The notes: generated by a model from the letters alone, not told the origin. Numbered from the stretch's first letter, positions 1 to 6,698 are shown. The stretch: DNA of 9,207 bases from Taibaiella sp047605615 (GCA_047605615.1 JASGFI010000121.1:1-9207); one strand, 5' to 3'. A program made the numbers and translations.

Positions 1-1
1 G

Positions 2-133
2 ATAGCTATCAAAAAACACGGAAACAGGGCGGTAAGTGTCTTTAAATATGGATTGGATTATCTCGCAAGAGTGCTTATATCAGGATGTAATTACTGCAAT
101 ATTAATTGTTTGAAATTTTTGTCGTGTACTTAG
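2..133 (+). mobile_element. 3' tail of an insertion-sequence transposase (partial at window edge)
   Basis: A frame open from the window edge to TAG at 131-133 encodes 43 residues, beginning IAIKKHGNRAVSVFKYGLDY and ending LKFLSCT. From memory, the lysine-rich KKHG stretch, the (S)xFxYGLDYL motif and an LSCT end resemble the C-termini of IS4-type DDE transposases in Bacteroidota. The catalytic part would lie left of the window. The stop codon is directly followed by sequence homologous to the lipoprotein at 499-1059 in a different frame, so the right end of the insertion sequence must lie very close to 133, possibly with the terminal repeat overlapping the last codons. Family assignment is by recall only. 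That this is the end of an inserted gene is better supported than which family it belongs to. Confidence 0.55.
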
Positions 134-425
134 AGTTGGAATATCAGATAGCGATTATATCAAACAAGATCGTGACATACCATTGGTGTATTCAGGAGTA
201 AATAAAACACAAGGAGCCGTATGGGGTGGGAGTACGAACGAAAACAATAAAAAACCCTATTATATTACTAACGATAGTACGCATAAAGGCAATATGATTA
301 TTTCCCATTTTGACCTTAACAACCAGATAATTTCTGGCACATTTAGCTTTGATGCCATTGACACCTTAAACGGAAAAATCATACACGTAACAGAAGGGAG
401 GTTTGACCTCCATTTTACAAGATGA
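134..425 (+). pseudogene. 5'-truncated remnant of a DUF6252-like lipoprotein gene
   Basis: The frame ending at TGA 423-425 is open back to 114, beyond the TTG at 183 that could be taken as a start. Its product aligns with the C-terminal half of the lipoprotein at 499-1059. The shared block is NQI(I/V)SGTFxFDA(I/V)DT, then GK, IHVT and GRFDLH(F/Y)TR. Homology begins around codons 132-140 (RVG, against KLG in the paralog) and runs to the shared C-terminus. The signal peptide, the lipobox and the N-terminal motif are all missing. Immediately upstream lies the transposase tail, so the gene was most likely cut by the insertion sequence. The fragment has no export signal and no recognisable promoter, and is probably not expressed as a functional protein. 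The stretch is AT-rich. Confidence 0.7.
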
Positions 426-443
426 ATTTTTCGTTACCGGCCT

Positions 444-473
444 TTGCGGCGGCGCGCCACATCGTTATCTTTG
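444..473 (+). promoter_or_regulatory. Bacteroidota-type promoter of the lipoprotein gene
   Basis: TTG at 444-446 is followed after 19 bases by TATCTTTG at 466-473, matching the Bacteroidota consensus TTG-N19-TAnnTTTG. Transcription would start near 480, leaving a leader of about 20 nt before the ATG at 499. The -7 box lies inside a perfect inverted repeat, GTTATC-TTT-GATAAC (464-478), a possible operator. The downstream hydrolase gene has no comparable promoter of its own. Confidence 0.65.
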
Positions 474-498
474 ATAACCACAATTAAGAAATCAAGTT

Positions 499-1059
499 AT
501 GAACAACCATCGTTTACCTTGCGTATTGCTTGCCGTATTGTTGCTTTTGGCCTCGTGCCGCAAACACAAGGCCGAAGCCCCCACCGACCCCCTGACACTG
601 CTGCCCGCCTACACCGAAACCGGCGCGGGTACCTTTGGGTGCCTCATAGACGGCGAAGCCTTTGTACCAAAGAAACATTGGGCGAGCTTAGAAGTTTCTC
701 TGCAATGCTACTATCAGATTGTCAACTACACCGAAATCTATTTTTCTCTTTCGGCTAAAAATGCTTATTTGGACAAATATTTAGGAATAAATATTGATTA
801 TAAATATTTAATAAAAAATAAAACATACAAATTAGGTAGTTTCACAAATGATAGTTCTTATGCCACACTTGGTATTTATAGTGGGGAGACTATATACTTT
901 ACTCGTTCCACCAATTATGTTGGAGAAATGTCAATTGGATATTTGGATACGATTAACCAAATTGTTTCGGGTACTTTTTGGTTCGATGCCGTGGACACAT
1001 CCTCTGGAAAAGGAATACATGTTACCAACGGTCGCTTTGACCTTCATTATACGAGATAA
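499..1059 (+). CDS. Outer-membrane/surface lipoprotein, DUF6252-like
   Basis: The 186-residue product is of unknown biochemical function. Residues 1-20 form a lipoprotein signal (hydrophobic core, then LASC, with the lipidated Cys at 20), so it should be anchored to the outer membrane or exposed on the surface. Residues 42-58 (GAGTFGCLIDGEAFVPK) and the C-terminal block 153-186 (NQIVSGTFWFDAVDT and IHVTNGRFDLHYTR) match what I recall of the DUF6252 lipoprotein family of Bacteroidota. The start is the ATG about 20 nt after a strong promoter, without a Shine-Dalgarno. A truncated paralog lies directly upstream. The hydrolase gene begins 25 bp downstream and is probably cotranscribed. Composition is mosaic: the signal-peptide end is GC-rich, and about 758-960 is strongly AT-rich. 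The lipoprotein call is firm; the family call is from motif memory. Confidence 0.82.
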   Translation: MNNHRLPCVLLAVLLLLASCRKHKAEAPTDPLTLLPAYTETGAGTFGCLIDGEAFVPKKHWASLEVSLQCYYQIVNYTEIYFSLSAKNAYLDKYLGINIDYKYLIKNKTYKLGSFTNDSSYATLGIYSGETIYFTRSTNYVGEMSIGYLDTINQIVSGTFWFDAVDTSSGKGIHVTNGRFDLHYTR

Positions 1060-1084
1060 CCTTTAACGTTTAAATACAAAATCT

Positions 1085-3034
1085 ATGAATAATATCGCCG
1101 CAGGGCTACTCCTCGCATTGGCAGGGGTAGGCTCGTCCTTTGCGCAGACTATCACCGAAACAAGGGTGGACGACACTACCTTTTGGCACCAAAGCAAGGC
1201 AAAATTTGCCAACCTCAACACGGGGCATATCAATAGCGGCATATTGCTCGACTATGGTATGGAGTTCGCCGACATTGCCCGCTTTAACGGGCAGGACATC
1301 AACGACAGCAACGCCGTTAGCTTCGCTACTCTGGAGCAAATCAACAGCACGCTGCTGTCTTCGCAGGTAGCTTTTTCGGACCATGCACCCATGCCCCCTG
1401 CCACCTTGTATGCCAACCTGCGTGCCGGTGCCCGGCACAACCACCTGAAGCTAAGTGGCCTGCTGTATGAATACCAGCAATTGGACAGCACCCAAAGTGC
1501 CAATATCACCATTGGGGCAGACAGTGCCTACCAAGATAAATATGACGAAACGAACACCTGGCTGAACCCCTATAAAACCGGCTATGCCTTTGCCATGGCC
1601 TTGCCGGTTACTTGGATTACGGGCAGCTCGTTCACGGTGGAACTGCCCGAAAACCTGTGGCAAACCAACCTTGGCGGCTCGGTAGCCCAAATAGAAATAG
1701 ATGCCGACGACGGCCTGGGCTGGCGCGCCACCGCATTGGGCGGCAGCTTAGAGGTAGTTTATGCCGCGGGCGGCACCAAAAACTGGAAATTCAGGGTGTC
1801 GGTAACGGGTACGGGCGTTTTTACCGGCCACGGCACCGTGGTGGTGACCCAAAATGCAACTGCCGACCGCAACTTTACCTTTACCGGTACCGAAACCTAC
1901 GGGGACACCGTCAACAGCGCGGAGATAAGCATAGACTATGCCCACAACGACGGCATGTTGCACAAGCCGCTCATCATTGTGGAGGGCATAGACCCCGGCG
2001 ATGTGCTGGCACCGGAAAGCCAATGGGGGATGACTGATGTACAGGCTGTATTTGAGAGAGATATAACTAATATTCAAAATAATTTTCCCTCTAATAAGCT
2101 CATCTCTGAGCTTTCCAGCGGAGAATATGACCTCATATACGTTGACTGGAACAACGGCACGGACTATATAGAGCGCAACGCCGCCCTGCTGAAAGACCTC
2201 GTCAAATGGGTGAACGACCCTGCCAACAAAACCGGTAGTGAGCCTAATGTAGTATGGGGCATCAGCATGGGTGGCTTGGTGGCCCGCTACGCCATAAAAG
2301 ACCTTGAGGATGATGGCTACGACCACAATATACGCCTGTTCATAAGCGACGACGCCCCGCAGCTGGGTGCCAATGTGCCTTTGGGTGCGCAGGCCATGTG
2401 CGCCCACCTGAAAAGCTACTTTGTGGGCACGGGTTTGCTGTATCAAACGGTGGCCAACCAAATAGTGCCCGTTACCGGTTCCAGCCTGGCCAACGCGGCA
2501 CTTTCGTTGGCAGAGCGGCCGGCAGCGGCAGAGATGCTCATAAACCAATACAGCCCTGCGGGCCTGGCCTTGCACAATACATGGCAGGAAAAACTGAAGC
2601 AAAAAGGCTACCCGGCCAATTGCAGGAACGTAGTCGTCAGCAACGGTTCGGAATGTGCCATATCGCAACAGCTAAACCTGAACAATGAATTGTTGTCGCT
2701 TCATGCACAAGCCAATACCGGCTGGGCCAGCGACTTATTGATTACCTCGGCAAGCATCATAGCCCCTACCCTTTATGCACTGTACGCTTCGGCCGCAACA
2801 CCCATTTTCGGCAGCCTTGGCATAAGCCCCTTTTTGGCACTATTGCCGGGCAGCAGCAGCATATATGCCGATTTCGATATAAACCCGAGCCTGGATGGCG
2901 GCTACAACCAATTGTACCATGGCAAACTGAAATACACCAAAAAATTGCTTTGGCTCGTTTCTATCTCGCAGACATTAACCGAGATGAGCGTGGGCCAAAG
3001 CGGCACCGCACCCTTGGAAAATGGGCATTGTTAA
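1085..3034 (+). CDS. N-terminal hydrolase fragment still readable (649 aa)
   Basis: This is the part of the broken hydrolase gene that can still be translated from its own start. ATG 1085 is the only usable start: the upstream in-frame codons contain no ATG, GTG or TTG before a stop at 1064. The product keeps the signal peptide and the GISMGG elbow (Ser394). Three residues after Asn646 it reads GHC and stops at TAA 3032-3034, which lies within the left terminal repeat of the inserted element. It lacks the probable catalytic His and the sorting domain, so if made it would reach the periplasm through Sec but should be inactive and not exported by T9SS. It sits 25 bp after the lipoprotein stop, so it is likely expressed from the promoter at 444-473. 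Confidence 0.75.
   Translation: MNNIAAGLLLALAGVGSSFAQTITETRVDDTTFWHQSKAKFANLNTGHINSGILLDYGMEFADIARFNGQDINDSNAVSFATLEQINSTLLSSQVAFSDHAPMPPATLYANLRAGARHNHLKLSGLLYEYQQLDSTQSANITIGADSAYQDKYDETNTWLNPYKTGYAFAMALPVTWITGSSFTVELPENLWQTNLGGSVAQIEIDADDGLGWRATALGGSLEVVYAAGGTKNWKFRVSVTGTGVFTGHGTVVVTQNATADRNFTFTGTETYGDTVNSAEISIDYAHNDGMLHKPLIIVEGIDPGDVLAPESQWGMTDVQAVFERDITNIQNNFPSNKLISELSSGEYDLIYVDWNNGTDYIERNAALLKDLVKWVNDPANKTGSEPNVVWGISMGGLVARYAIKDLEDDGYDHNIRLFISDDAPQLGANVPLGAQAMCAHLKSYFVGTGLLYQTVANQIVPVTGSSLANAALSLAERPAAAEMLINQYSPAGLALHNTWQEKLKQKGYPANCRNVVVSNGSECAISQQLNLNNELLSLHAQANTGWASDLLITSASIIAPTLYALYASAATPIFGSLGISPFLALLPGSSSIYADFDINPSLDGGYNQLYHGKLKYTKKLLWLVSISQTLTEMSVGQSGTAPLENGHC
3016..3023. repeat. 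Target-site duplication, left copy (GGAAAATG)
   Basis: The 8-bp sequence GGAAAATG immediately precedes the left inverted repeat and is identical to 3155-3162. In the hydrolase frame it spans the end of Leu644 (TTG) through Glu and Asn to the first base of the Val codon. Confidence 0.87.
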
Positions 3035-3044
3035 TCTGATATAG
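3024..3044. repeat. Left terminal inverted repeat of the MITE
   Basis: Starts GGC and contains ATTGTTAA (3027-3034) and TGATATAG (3037-3044). Both blocks recur in inverse orientation at the right end. The stop codon that ends the truncated hydrolase (TAA 3032-3034) lies inside it. Confidence 0.85.
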
Positions 3045-3052
3045 TTTTTAAA

Positions 3053-3085
3053 AACTTTGCCAACTTTTTGAAAGTTGGCAAAGTT
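3053..3085. repeat. Perfect 15-bp palindrome inside the MITE
   Basis: AACTTTGCCAACTTT (3053-3067), a 3-base spacer TTG, then the exact reverse complement AAAGTTGGCAAAGTT (3071-3085). As RNA or single-stranded DNA it forms a long hairpin. It has no strong T-run after it on either strand, so it is not a classic terminator. Palindromes of this look are, from memory, common as dispersed repeats in Bacteroidota intergenic DNA. Confidence 0.8.
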
Positions 3086-3133
3086 GTAAATCAAACAAAA
3101 GTACATGTAGATATGTGTTCTGTGTCTGTAAAG

Positions 3134-3154
3134 CTATATCACTTTAACAATCCC
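3134..3154. repeat. Right terminal inverted repeat of the MITE
   Basis: Contains CTATATCA (3134-3141) and TTAACAAT (3144-3151) and ends CCC. It is the reverse complement of the left end except at three positions (the third base from the outer edge and two adjacent internal bases). Confidence 0.85.
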
Positions 3155-3162
3155 GGAAAATG
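3155..3162. repeat. Target-site duplication, right copy (GGAAAATG)
   Basis: Identical to 3016-3023, immediately after the right inverted repeat. Coding resumes as GTA CCG GGT GGC (VPGG), continuing the interrupted protein. Confidence 0.87.
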
Positions 3163-4352
3163 TACCGGGTGGCTTTTATGCAACGGACTTGATTGGCGAC
3201 AACATACCTTCCTTAACGGGCAGCAATGCGTGGTACAACTATTCCGGCTCCTTCTCAATAGCCGACAGGTTCGCTTTCATACCCACCGCAAGTGCATTGG
3301 ACATTGGTGCGGGAGATGCCAACATAGGCACCGCCGAATATTTTACGCCTTATATAGCCACCGCGCCGCCCTCTTCGCCCCTTAATACGCCATTTGATAA
3401 TTTCTTTACGGCATTCACGACAAACAACCTTCCGGCGAACAACGAACTGCATACTTCAATTACAGCACGGAATGCAACCTTTGCGGGTAACGAATTGGCG
3501 GGCACCCCACAAACCTATACATGTTCCAATGCCTGTCCCGACAAAGAGATAACCGGATCTTCCGCCGTATGTGTCAATAGCTCCGGCACCTTTGAGATAG
3601 CATTCTCTTCCTACGGCACAGACTATGTAAGTTGGAGCGTATCGCCCTCCATATCGGGTACTATCAGTTCAAGCGGCAATACCTGTGCCATATACAACAA
3701 CGGTGGCGATGAGGATACCTTCATCTTAACGGCTACCGTACATACCGCATGTGGCAACGTAACTTTTTCCAAGGAATTCGATATGGGTGTAGCCACCTTC
3801 CTGTTAACCCCTACTTGTATGAATTCCGCTTGTACACAGCAACGGGTTTTGCTGAACCCCGATTGTGCCAACGGAATCAATTCTGTAGTTTGGGGTGGAG
3901 ACCCATTGGCATCCGGAACGCAAACTTTCCCCTATGTCAATGGCAATTGCTGGTACAATGGCAGAACCTACACCTCAACCCTCCCAGCTCCACTAACCAT
4001 TACAGCTACTGTAAATACAGTTTGTGGTACACAATATTTAAGCAGGGCAAATTACGCCGCGGCTCCAAATGAAGGTTTGGCTTACGTGGAACCCGAAAAC
4101 AAGAAGATACAATTGGGAGAAAACATAACAATAACACCCAATCCAACCACCTCCAATTGGCATTTAAACATTCCGTATGGAATAGCGGCAAGCTATCAGC
4201 TTTTTGACATGACCGGTCGGTTGGCAATCGGGGCAATTTCATGCCGACAAGGAATCAATGCCATTGATGCGCATAATTTGACCAATGGGAATTACCTGCT
4301 CAAAGTAACAACACAATCGGGGGTACAGACGTTAAAGTTGAACAAGAATTGA
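3155..4352 (+). pseudogene. Severed 3' part: hydrolase end, PKD-like region, T9SS sorting domain
   Basis: The frame that continues the hydrolase resumes at the right target duplication (3155-3162) and runs to TGA 4350-4352. The first usable start inside it is TTG 3189, with no ribosome site or promoter motif nearby, so independent expression is doubtful. Its first ~100 residues (GGFYATDLIGDNIP, RFAFIPTASALD, NNELHTS) are the end of the hydrolase fold rather than a protein N-terminus. There is no signal peptide. Next comes a Cys-containing Ig/PKD-like region beginning near CPDKEITGSSAVC. The type A sorting domain at the end is typical of proteins carried by the type IX system and attached or released at the surface. 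An automatic annotation would probably call this a separate T9SS protein; that would be misleading. Confidence 0.8.
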
Positions 4353-4479
4353 TAGCGCAATGTATCTGCGCACAACTTCACGTGTCCACCAATCGACAGA
4401 TAGTGACGTTGAATGATTAATTCCAGATTTTGAACAACATCCCCCGAAACAAGCACCGCACCAATATACAGGGCAAAAC

Positions 4480-5715
4480 TTACTTGAACCGCAACGCATG
4501 CACTATGCTGATGCCGCGCACCATCAACACGGGCAAGAGCATGAATACCATGCAGCAAAGCAAGGTGCCCGCATCTATGAGCAACACATGCCAGCCTATT
4601 AGCTTAATGGGGGCGTAGGCCATGTAATACGCCGACTCGTCCAGCTTGACGAAGTGGGTATATTGTTGCAACAGGCAAAAGCCCACGCCCAATGCCGTAC
4701 CCAGCACTATGCCCTTGAAGGCCACCCGCACCGCATGGTACAGGAATATATCGCCAAGCGCGGCATTGGACATGCCCAATGTTTTGAGCGTACCCACCAT
4801 ATTGGTACGCTCCATGATAAAGATAAGCAAAGCCGTGGATAGGTTCACTATGGCCACCACGGCCATGATGGCCAGTATGATGTAGGCATTGGTGTTCATC
4901 AATTCCAGCCAGTTGATGATGTTGGGATACAGCTCTTGCAGGGTGCTTCGGTTCATGGGTGGCTCCAGGTAGCGGCGGTATATATGGTTGGCTACCGAAT
5001 CGGCATGGGCACCGTTACGCAAGGCTACCTGATAGCCGTTGATGTCATCGGGTTTCCAATTGTTGACCCTTTGCAGCAAGCGCATGTCGCAGAGGCAGAA
5101 ATTATTGTCTATCTCCTCCATGCCGGTGTGGTAGCTGCCGCTGATGCGCAATTTCCTGAACCGTGGGTAAGCCTCATCGGCACTTACGAAACAGACCAAT
5201 AAAGTGTCGCCGATGCACAACTGCAACTTTTGCAACAGCGACGTACTGGGTACTATATCGTGCGCATAACTGCTGTCGGCAAAGTTGGGTTTGGCACCTT
5301 GGTAACTGATGGCGGCATTGCCCTGCCATAGGTATTGGCTATCTACGCCTTTCAGTTTTACGCCCTGCAATAGCTTGCCGGTATTGAGTATGGCGGGCTT
5401 CACCACAAAGGGATATACGGCCGCTACTTCGGGTACCGATTGTATTTGTTTTTGCAGGGACGCGGAGTAGGTAAACGGTTCGGGAGTTACTATGTTGGTG
5501 GGGTCGGGATTGTAGGAAGCCACCTGCACCTCGCCCCAAAACACAAACAACTTGTCTTTTATGGTGTCCTTGAAACCCAGTACCACCGCCGCCGCCACTA
5601 TCATGATGGCCACGCTGAGGGCGGTGGCCACGGTAGCCAAGTTGATGATGAACCGCGAGAAAGATGCTTTGCGGCTGCCCGTAATCCGGCGTGCTATAAA
5701 AAGGCTTAGGTTCAA
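4480..5715 (-). CDS. FtsX/LolC/LolE-type ABC transporter permease
   Basis: The 411-residue inner-membrane permease reads from TTG 5715. The chosen start gives MNLSLFIARRITGSRKASFS, the usual N-terminus of Bacteroidota LolC/E-like permeases. Longer TTG-initiated versions (up to 5811) would run through the promoter. Transmembrane segment 1 is near residues 24-45. A large periplasmic MacB-like core follows. A C-terminal FtsX domain with three more segments starts near LELMNTNAYIILAIMAVV and carries the coupling motif ERTNMVGTLKTLGM. By family, it would work with an ATPase (LolD type) encoded elsewhere to release lipoproteins from the inner membrane. It could instead be a related export permease of the same fold. 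It is convergent with the hydrolase gene and divergent from the rhomboid gene. The family is clear; the exact substrate is inferred. Confidence 0.88.
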   Translation of the reverse strand: MNLSLFIARRITGSRKASFSRFIINLATVATALSVAIMIVAAAVVLGFKDTIKDKLFVFWGEVQVASYNPDPTNIVTPEPFTYSASLQKQIQSVPEVAAVYPFVVKPAILNTGKLLQGVKLKGVDSQYLWQGNAAISYQGAKPNFADSSYAHDIVPSTSLLQKLQLCIGDTLLVCFVSADEAYPRFRKLRISGSYHTGMEEIDNNFCLCDMRLLQRVNNWKPDDINGYQVALRNGAHADSVANHIYRRYLEPPMNRSTLQELYPNIINWLELMNTNAYIILAIMAVVAIVNLSTALLIFIMERTNMVGTLKTLGMSNAALGDIFLYHAVRVAFKGIVLGTALGVGFCLLQQYTHFVKLDESAYYMAYAPIKLIGWHVLLIDAGTLLCCMVFMLLPVLMVRGISIVHALRFK

Positions 5716-5736
5716 TATGGTTGTTTGAATGAGGGG

Positions 5737-5744
5737 CAAAAATA
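5737..5744 (-). promoter_or_regulatory. -7 box of the permease promoter
   Basis: TATTTTTG on the minus strand matches TAnnTTTG. Transcription would start around 5730 and give a leader of about 15 nt before TTG 5715. This supports that start over the longer ones. No clear -33 TTG is seen. The expected region instead holds two copies of a 10-bp repeat. Confidence 0.5.
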
Positions 5745-5750
5745 CAATAA

Positions 5751-5774
5751 GGGTGCGAATGCTTGGGTGCGAAT
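5751..5774. repeat. Two direct copies of a 10-bp motif in the permease promoter region
   Basis: GGGTGCGAAT occurs at 5751-5760 and 5765-5774, separated by GCTT (14-bp period). They lie just upstream of the -7 box of the minus-strand permease gene, where an activator or the -33 region would be expected. Confidence 0.6.
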
Positions 5775-5833
5775 ATAAAACGGGTAAAACATGAGATGAG
5801 CAGAAGCCCAATGCTATTCATCGTATAATCACC

Positions 5834-5841
5834 TATCTTCG
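5834..5841 (+). promoter_or_regulatory. Putative -7 box of the rhomboid gene, near-leaderless
   Basis: TATCTTCG, one base off TAnnTTTG, ends four bases before ATG 5846. If real, the transcript starts at or next to the initiation codon. A second ATG six bases later (5852) is another possible start. No -33 TTG is seen at the usual spacing. Confidence 0.35.
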
Positions 5842-5845
5842 TATC

Positions 5846-6451
5846 ATGAGCATGACCGTTATCATTATTGCCGTCACCGTTATCGTTTCCTTGCTGGGTT
5901 TTGGCAACCGCCGTTTGCTCGATGCTTTGCTGCTGTGGCCTGCCGCCATGAACGGCCCCTCGCAGTGCTACCGTTTCCTCACCGCGGGCTTCGTACACGC
6001 CGACTACATGCACCTTGGGTTCAACATGTTTTCCCTTTACTTTTTTGCTGTGCTGGTAGAACAATTTATAGGCCGGGAACGCTTGATAATCTTATATCTC
6101 TTGGGCATCATCGTCAGTTGTGTTCCCTCGTTCTTCAAACAGCGGCACCGCCCCGGCTACCGTTCGTTGGGCGCATCGGGCGGGGTGGCCGCGGTTATAT
6201 TTGCCAGCATTTATTTGTCGCCGTGGGACAAGGTTTACGTGTTCTTCGCCATTGGTTTGCCCAGCATCGTTTTTGCCGTAGTGTACCTTGCCTACACGGC
6301 CTATTTGGCTCGCCGTGGCGGTGGAATAGTCAATCATGACGCACACCTTTGGGGCAGTATATTCGGGCTTTTGTTTATGTTGGTTATAGACCCCACGCAT
6401 GGTGGTTATCTCATCAACCAATTGATGCACCCTCCTTTTTCAACAACTTAG
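5846..6451 (+). CDS. Rhomboid-family intramembrane serine protease
   Basis: The 201-residue multi-spanning membrane protein shows the rhomboid signature in order. HLGFN has His56 and Asn60 (oxyanion/HxxxN motif in TM2). GASGG has the nucleophile Ser111 (GxSG, TM4). HLWG has the general base His167 (TM6). Six hydrophobic segments fit the minimal bacterial rhomboid core without extra cytosolic domains. It should cleave transmembrane substrates within the inner membrane; the substrate is unknown. The start is ATG 5846 (MSM), with ATG 5852 as an alternative. It is divergent from the permease gene, with about 130 bp between them. All catalytic residues are present, so it is predicted to be active. 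The signature is unambiguous to me; the physiological role is not. Confidence 0.92.
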   Translation: MSMTVIIIAVTVIVSLLGFGNRRLLDALLLWPAAMNGPSQCYRFLTAGFVHADYMHLGFNMFSLYFFAVLVEQFIGRERLIILYLLGIIVSCVPSFFKQRHRPGYRSLGASGGVAAVIFASIYLSPWDKVYVFFAIGLPSIVFAVVYLAYTAYLARRGGGIVNHDAHLWGSIFGLLFMLVIDPTHGGYLINQLMHPPFSTT

Positions 6452-6682
6452 GGGCGGTTCAAATTGTAGTTTAACGATACCAAAATTACACGGCACACGA
6501 AAGCATTAATGGTTTGGTGCCAGTGTTGGGAGCGGGCTTTTATTTTTTTGCATAATCTGCGTTTAAGTTCTCCTGTGGTAATGCAAATGTTGTAACCTTT
6601 GGCTTCAATCCGTTGATGAGGGCATAACATATCCATTTATGACGAAGTTGCAAGATTTTAAAATACAGAAAACAAACGTCAC

Positions 6683-6698
6683 AGGTTTTTGAAAACCT
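6683..6698. repeat. Short palindrome AGGTTTT-TG-AAAACCT
   Basis: Perfect 7-bp arms (6683-6689 and 6692-6698) around TG. The nine central bases TTTTTGAAA are also the centre of the palindrome inside the MITE at 3053-3085. Of the kind often seen scattered between genes in Bacteroidota. Confidence 0.55.

Larger units (their letters stand above)
3024..3154. mobile_element. 131-bp MITE-like non-autonomous element
   Basis: The element is bounded by imperfect 21-bp terminal inverted repeats (3024-3044 and 3134-3154, 18/21 matching). It is flanked by exact 8-bp direct repeats GGAAAATG (3016-3023 and 3155-3162). It contains a perfect 15-bp palindrome (3053-3067/3071-3085) and no open reading frame of note. 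Removing it with one direct repeat restores the hydrolase frame, which independently confirms both boundaries. An 8-bp duplication with ends starting GG is compatible with several transposase families (for example IS1595, ISL3 or IS256), and I cannot choose among them. It must be mobilised by an enzyme encoded elsewhere. Confidence 0.88.
1085..4352 (+). pseudogene. Secreted T9SS alpha/beta hydrolase gene interrupted by a MITE
   Basis: Without the insertion, the gene would encode 1042 residues. A signal peptide covers residues 1-20 (SFA before Gln21). An N-terminal beta-rich region follows. Residues 293 to about 760 form an alpha/beta hydrolase (PGAP1/lipase-like) with strand LIIVEGIDP, LIYVDW at 350-355, and the nucleophile elbow GISMGG with Ser394. 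His743 in NNELHTS is the probable catalytic histidine. PKD/Ig-like segments come next, and a T9SS type A sorting domain occupies 967-1042 (ITITPNPTTSNW, YQLFDMTGR, NLTNGNYLLKV). The two halves are in different frames. Deleting 139 bp (element plus one GGAAAATG copy) restores one open frame exactly. The substrate is unknown; an esterase or lipase acting at or outside the cell surface is likely. No other stop or frameshift is seen, so inactivation looks recent. Confidence 0.85.

Noticed and set aside
1748..2668. 306-codon minus-strand open frame
   Set aside because: It lies wholly inside the hydrolase gene on the opposite strand. The hydrolase frame carries clear motifs (GISMGG), while this one has no recognisable domain, and it shows the Val/Arg/Gly-rich look of an antisense shadow.
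3068..3385. Plus-strand frame running from inside the MITE into the hydrolase gene
   Set aside because: It crosses the element boundary in a frame different from the hydrolase. Its sequence has no domain, and the restored hydrolase frame explains the same DNA fully.
4355..4371. GCGCA/TGCGC hairpin after the hydrolase stop as a terminator
   Set aside because: The stem is only 5 bp with a 7-base loop, and no T-run follows on either strand.
6461..6480. ATTGT...TTTAACGATA as a possible second copy of the MITE end
   Set aside because: Similarity to the terminal repeat needs gaps and mismatches. No partner inverted repeat or target duplication was found nearby.
6448..6636. 62-codon minus-strand open frame after the rhomboid gene
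   Set aside because: The product is basic and Cys/His-containing but I recognise no family. There is no promoter box at a sensible distance, codon use is unlike neighbouring genes, and its stop overlaps the rhomboid stop. I could not support it as a gene.
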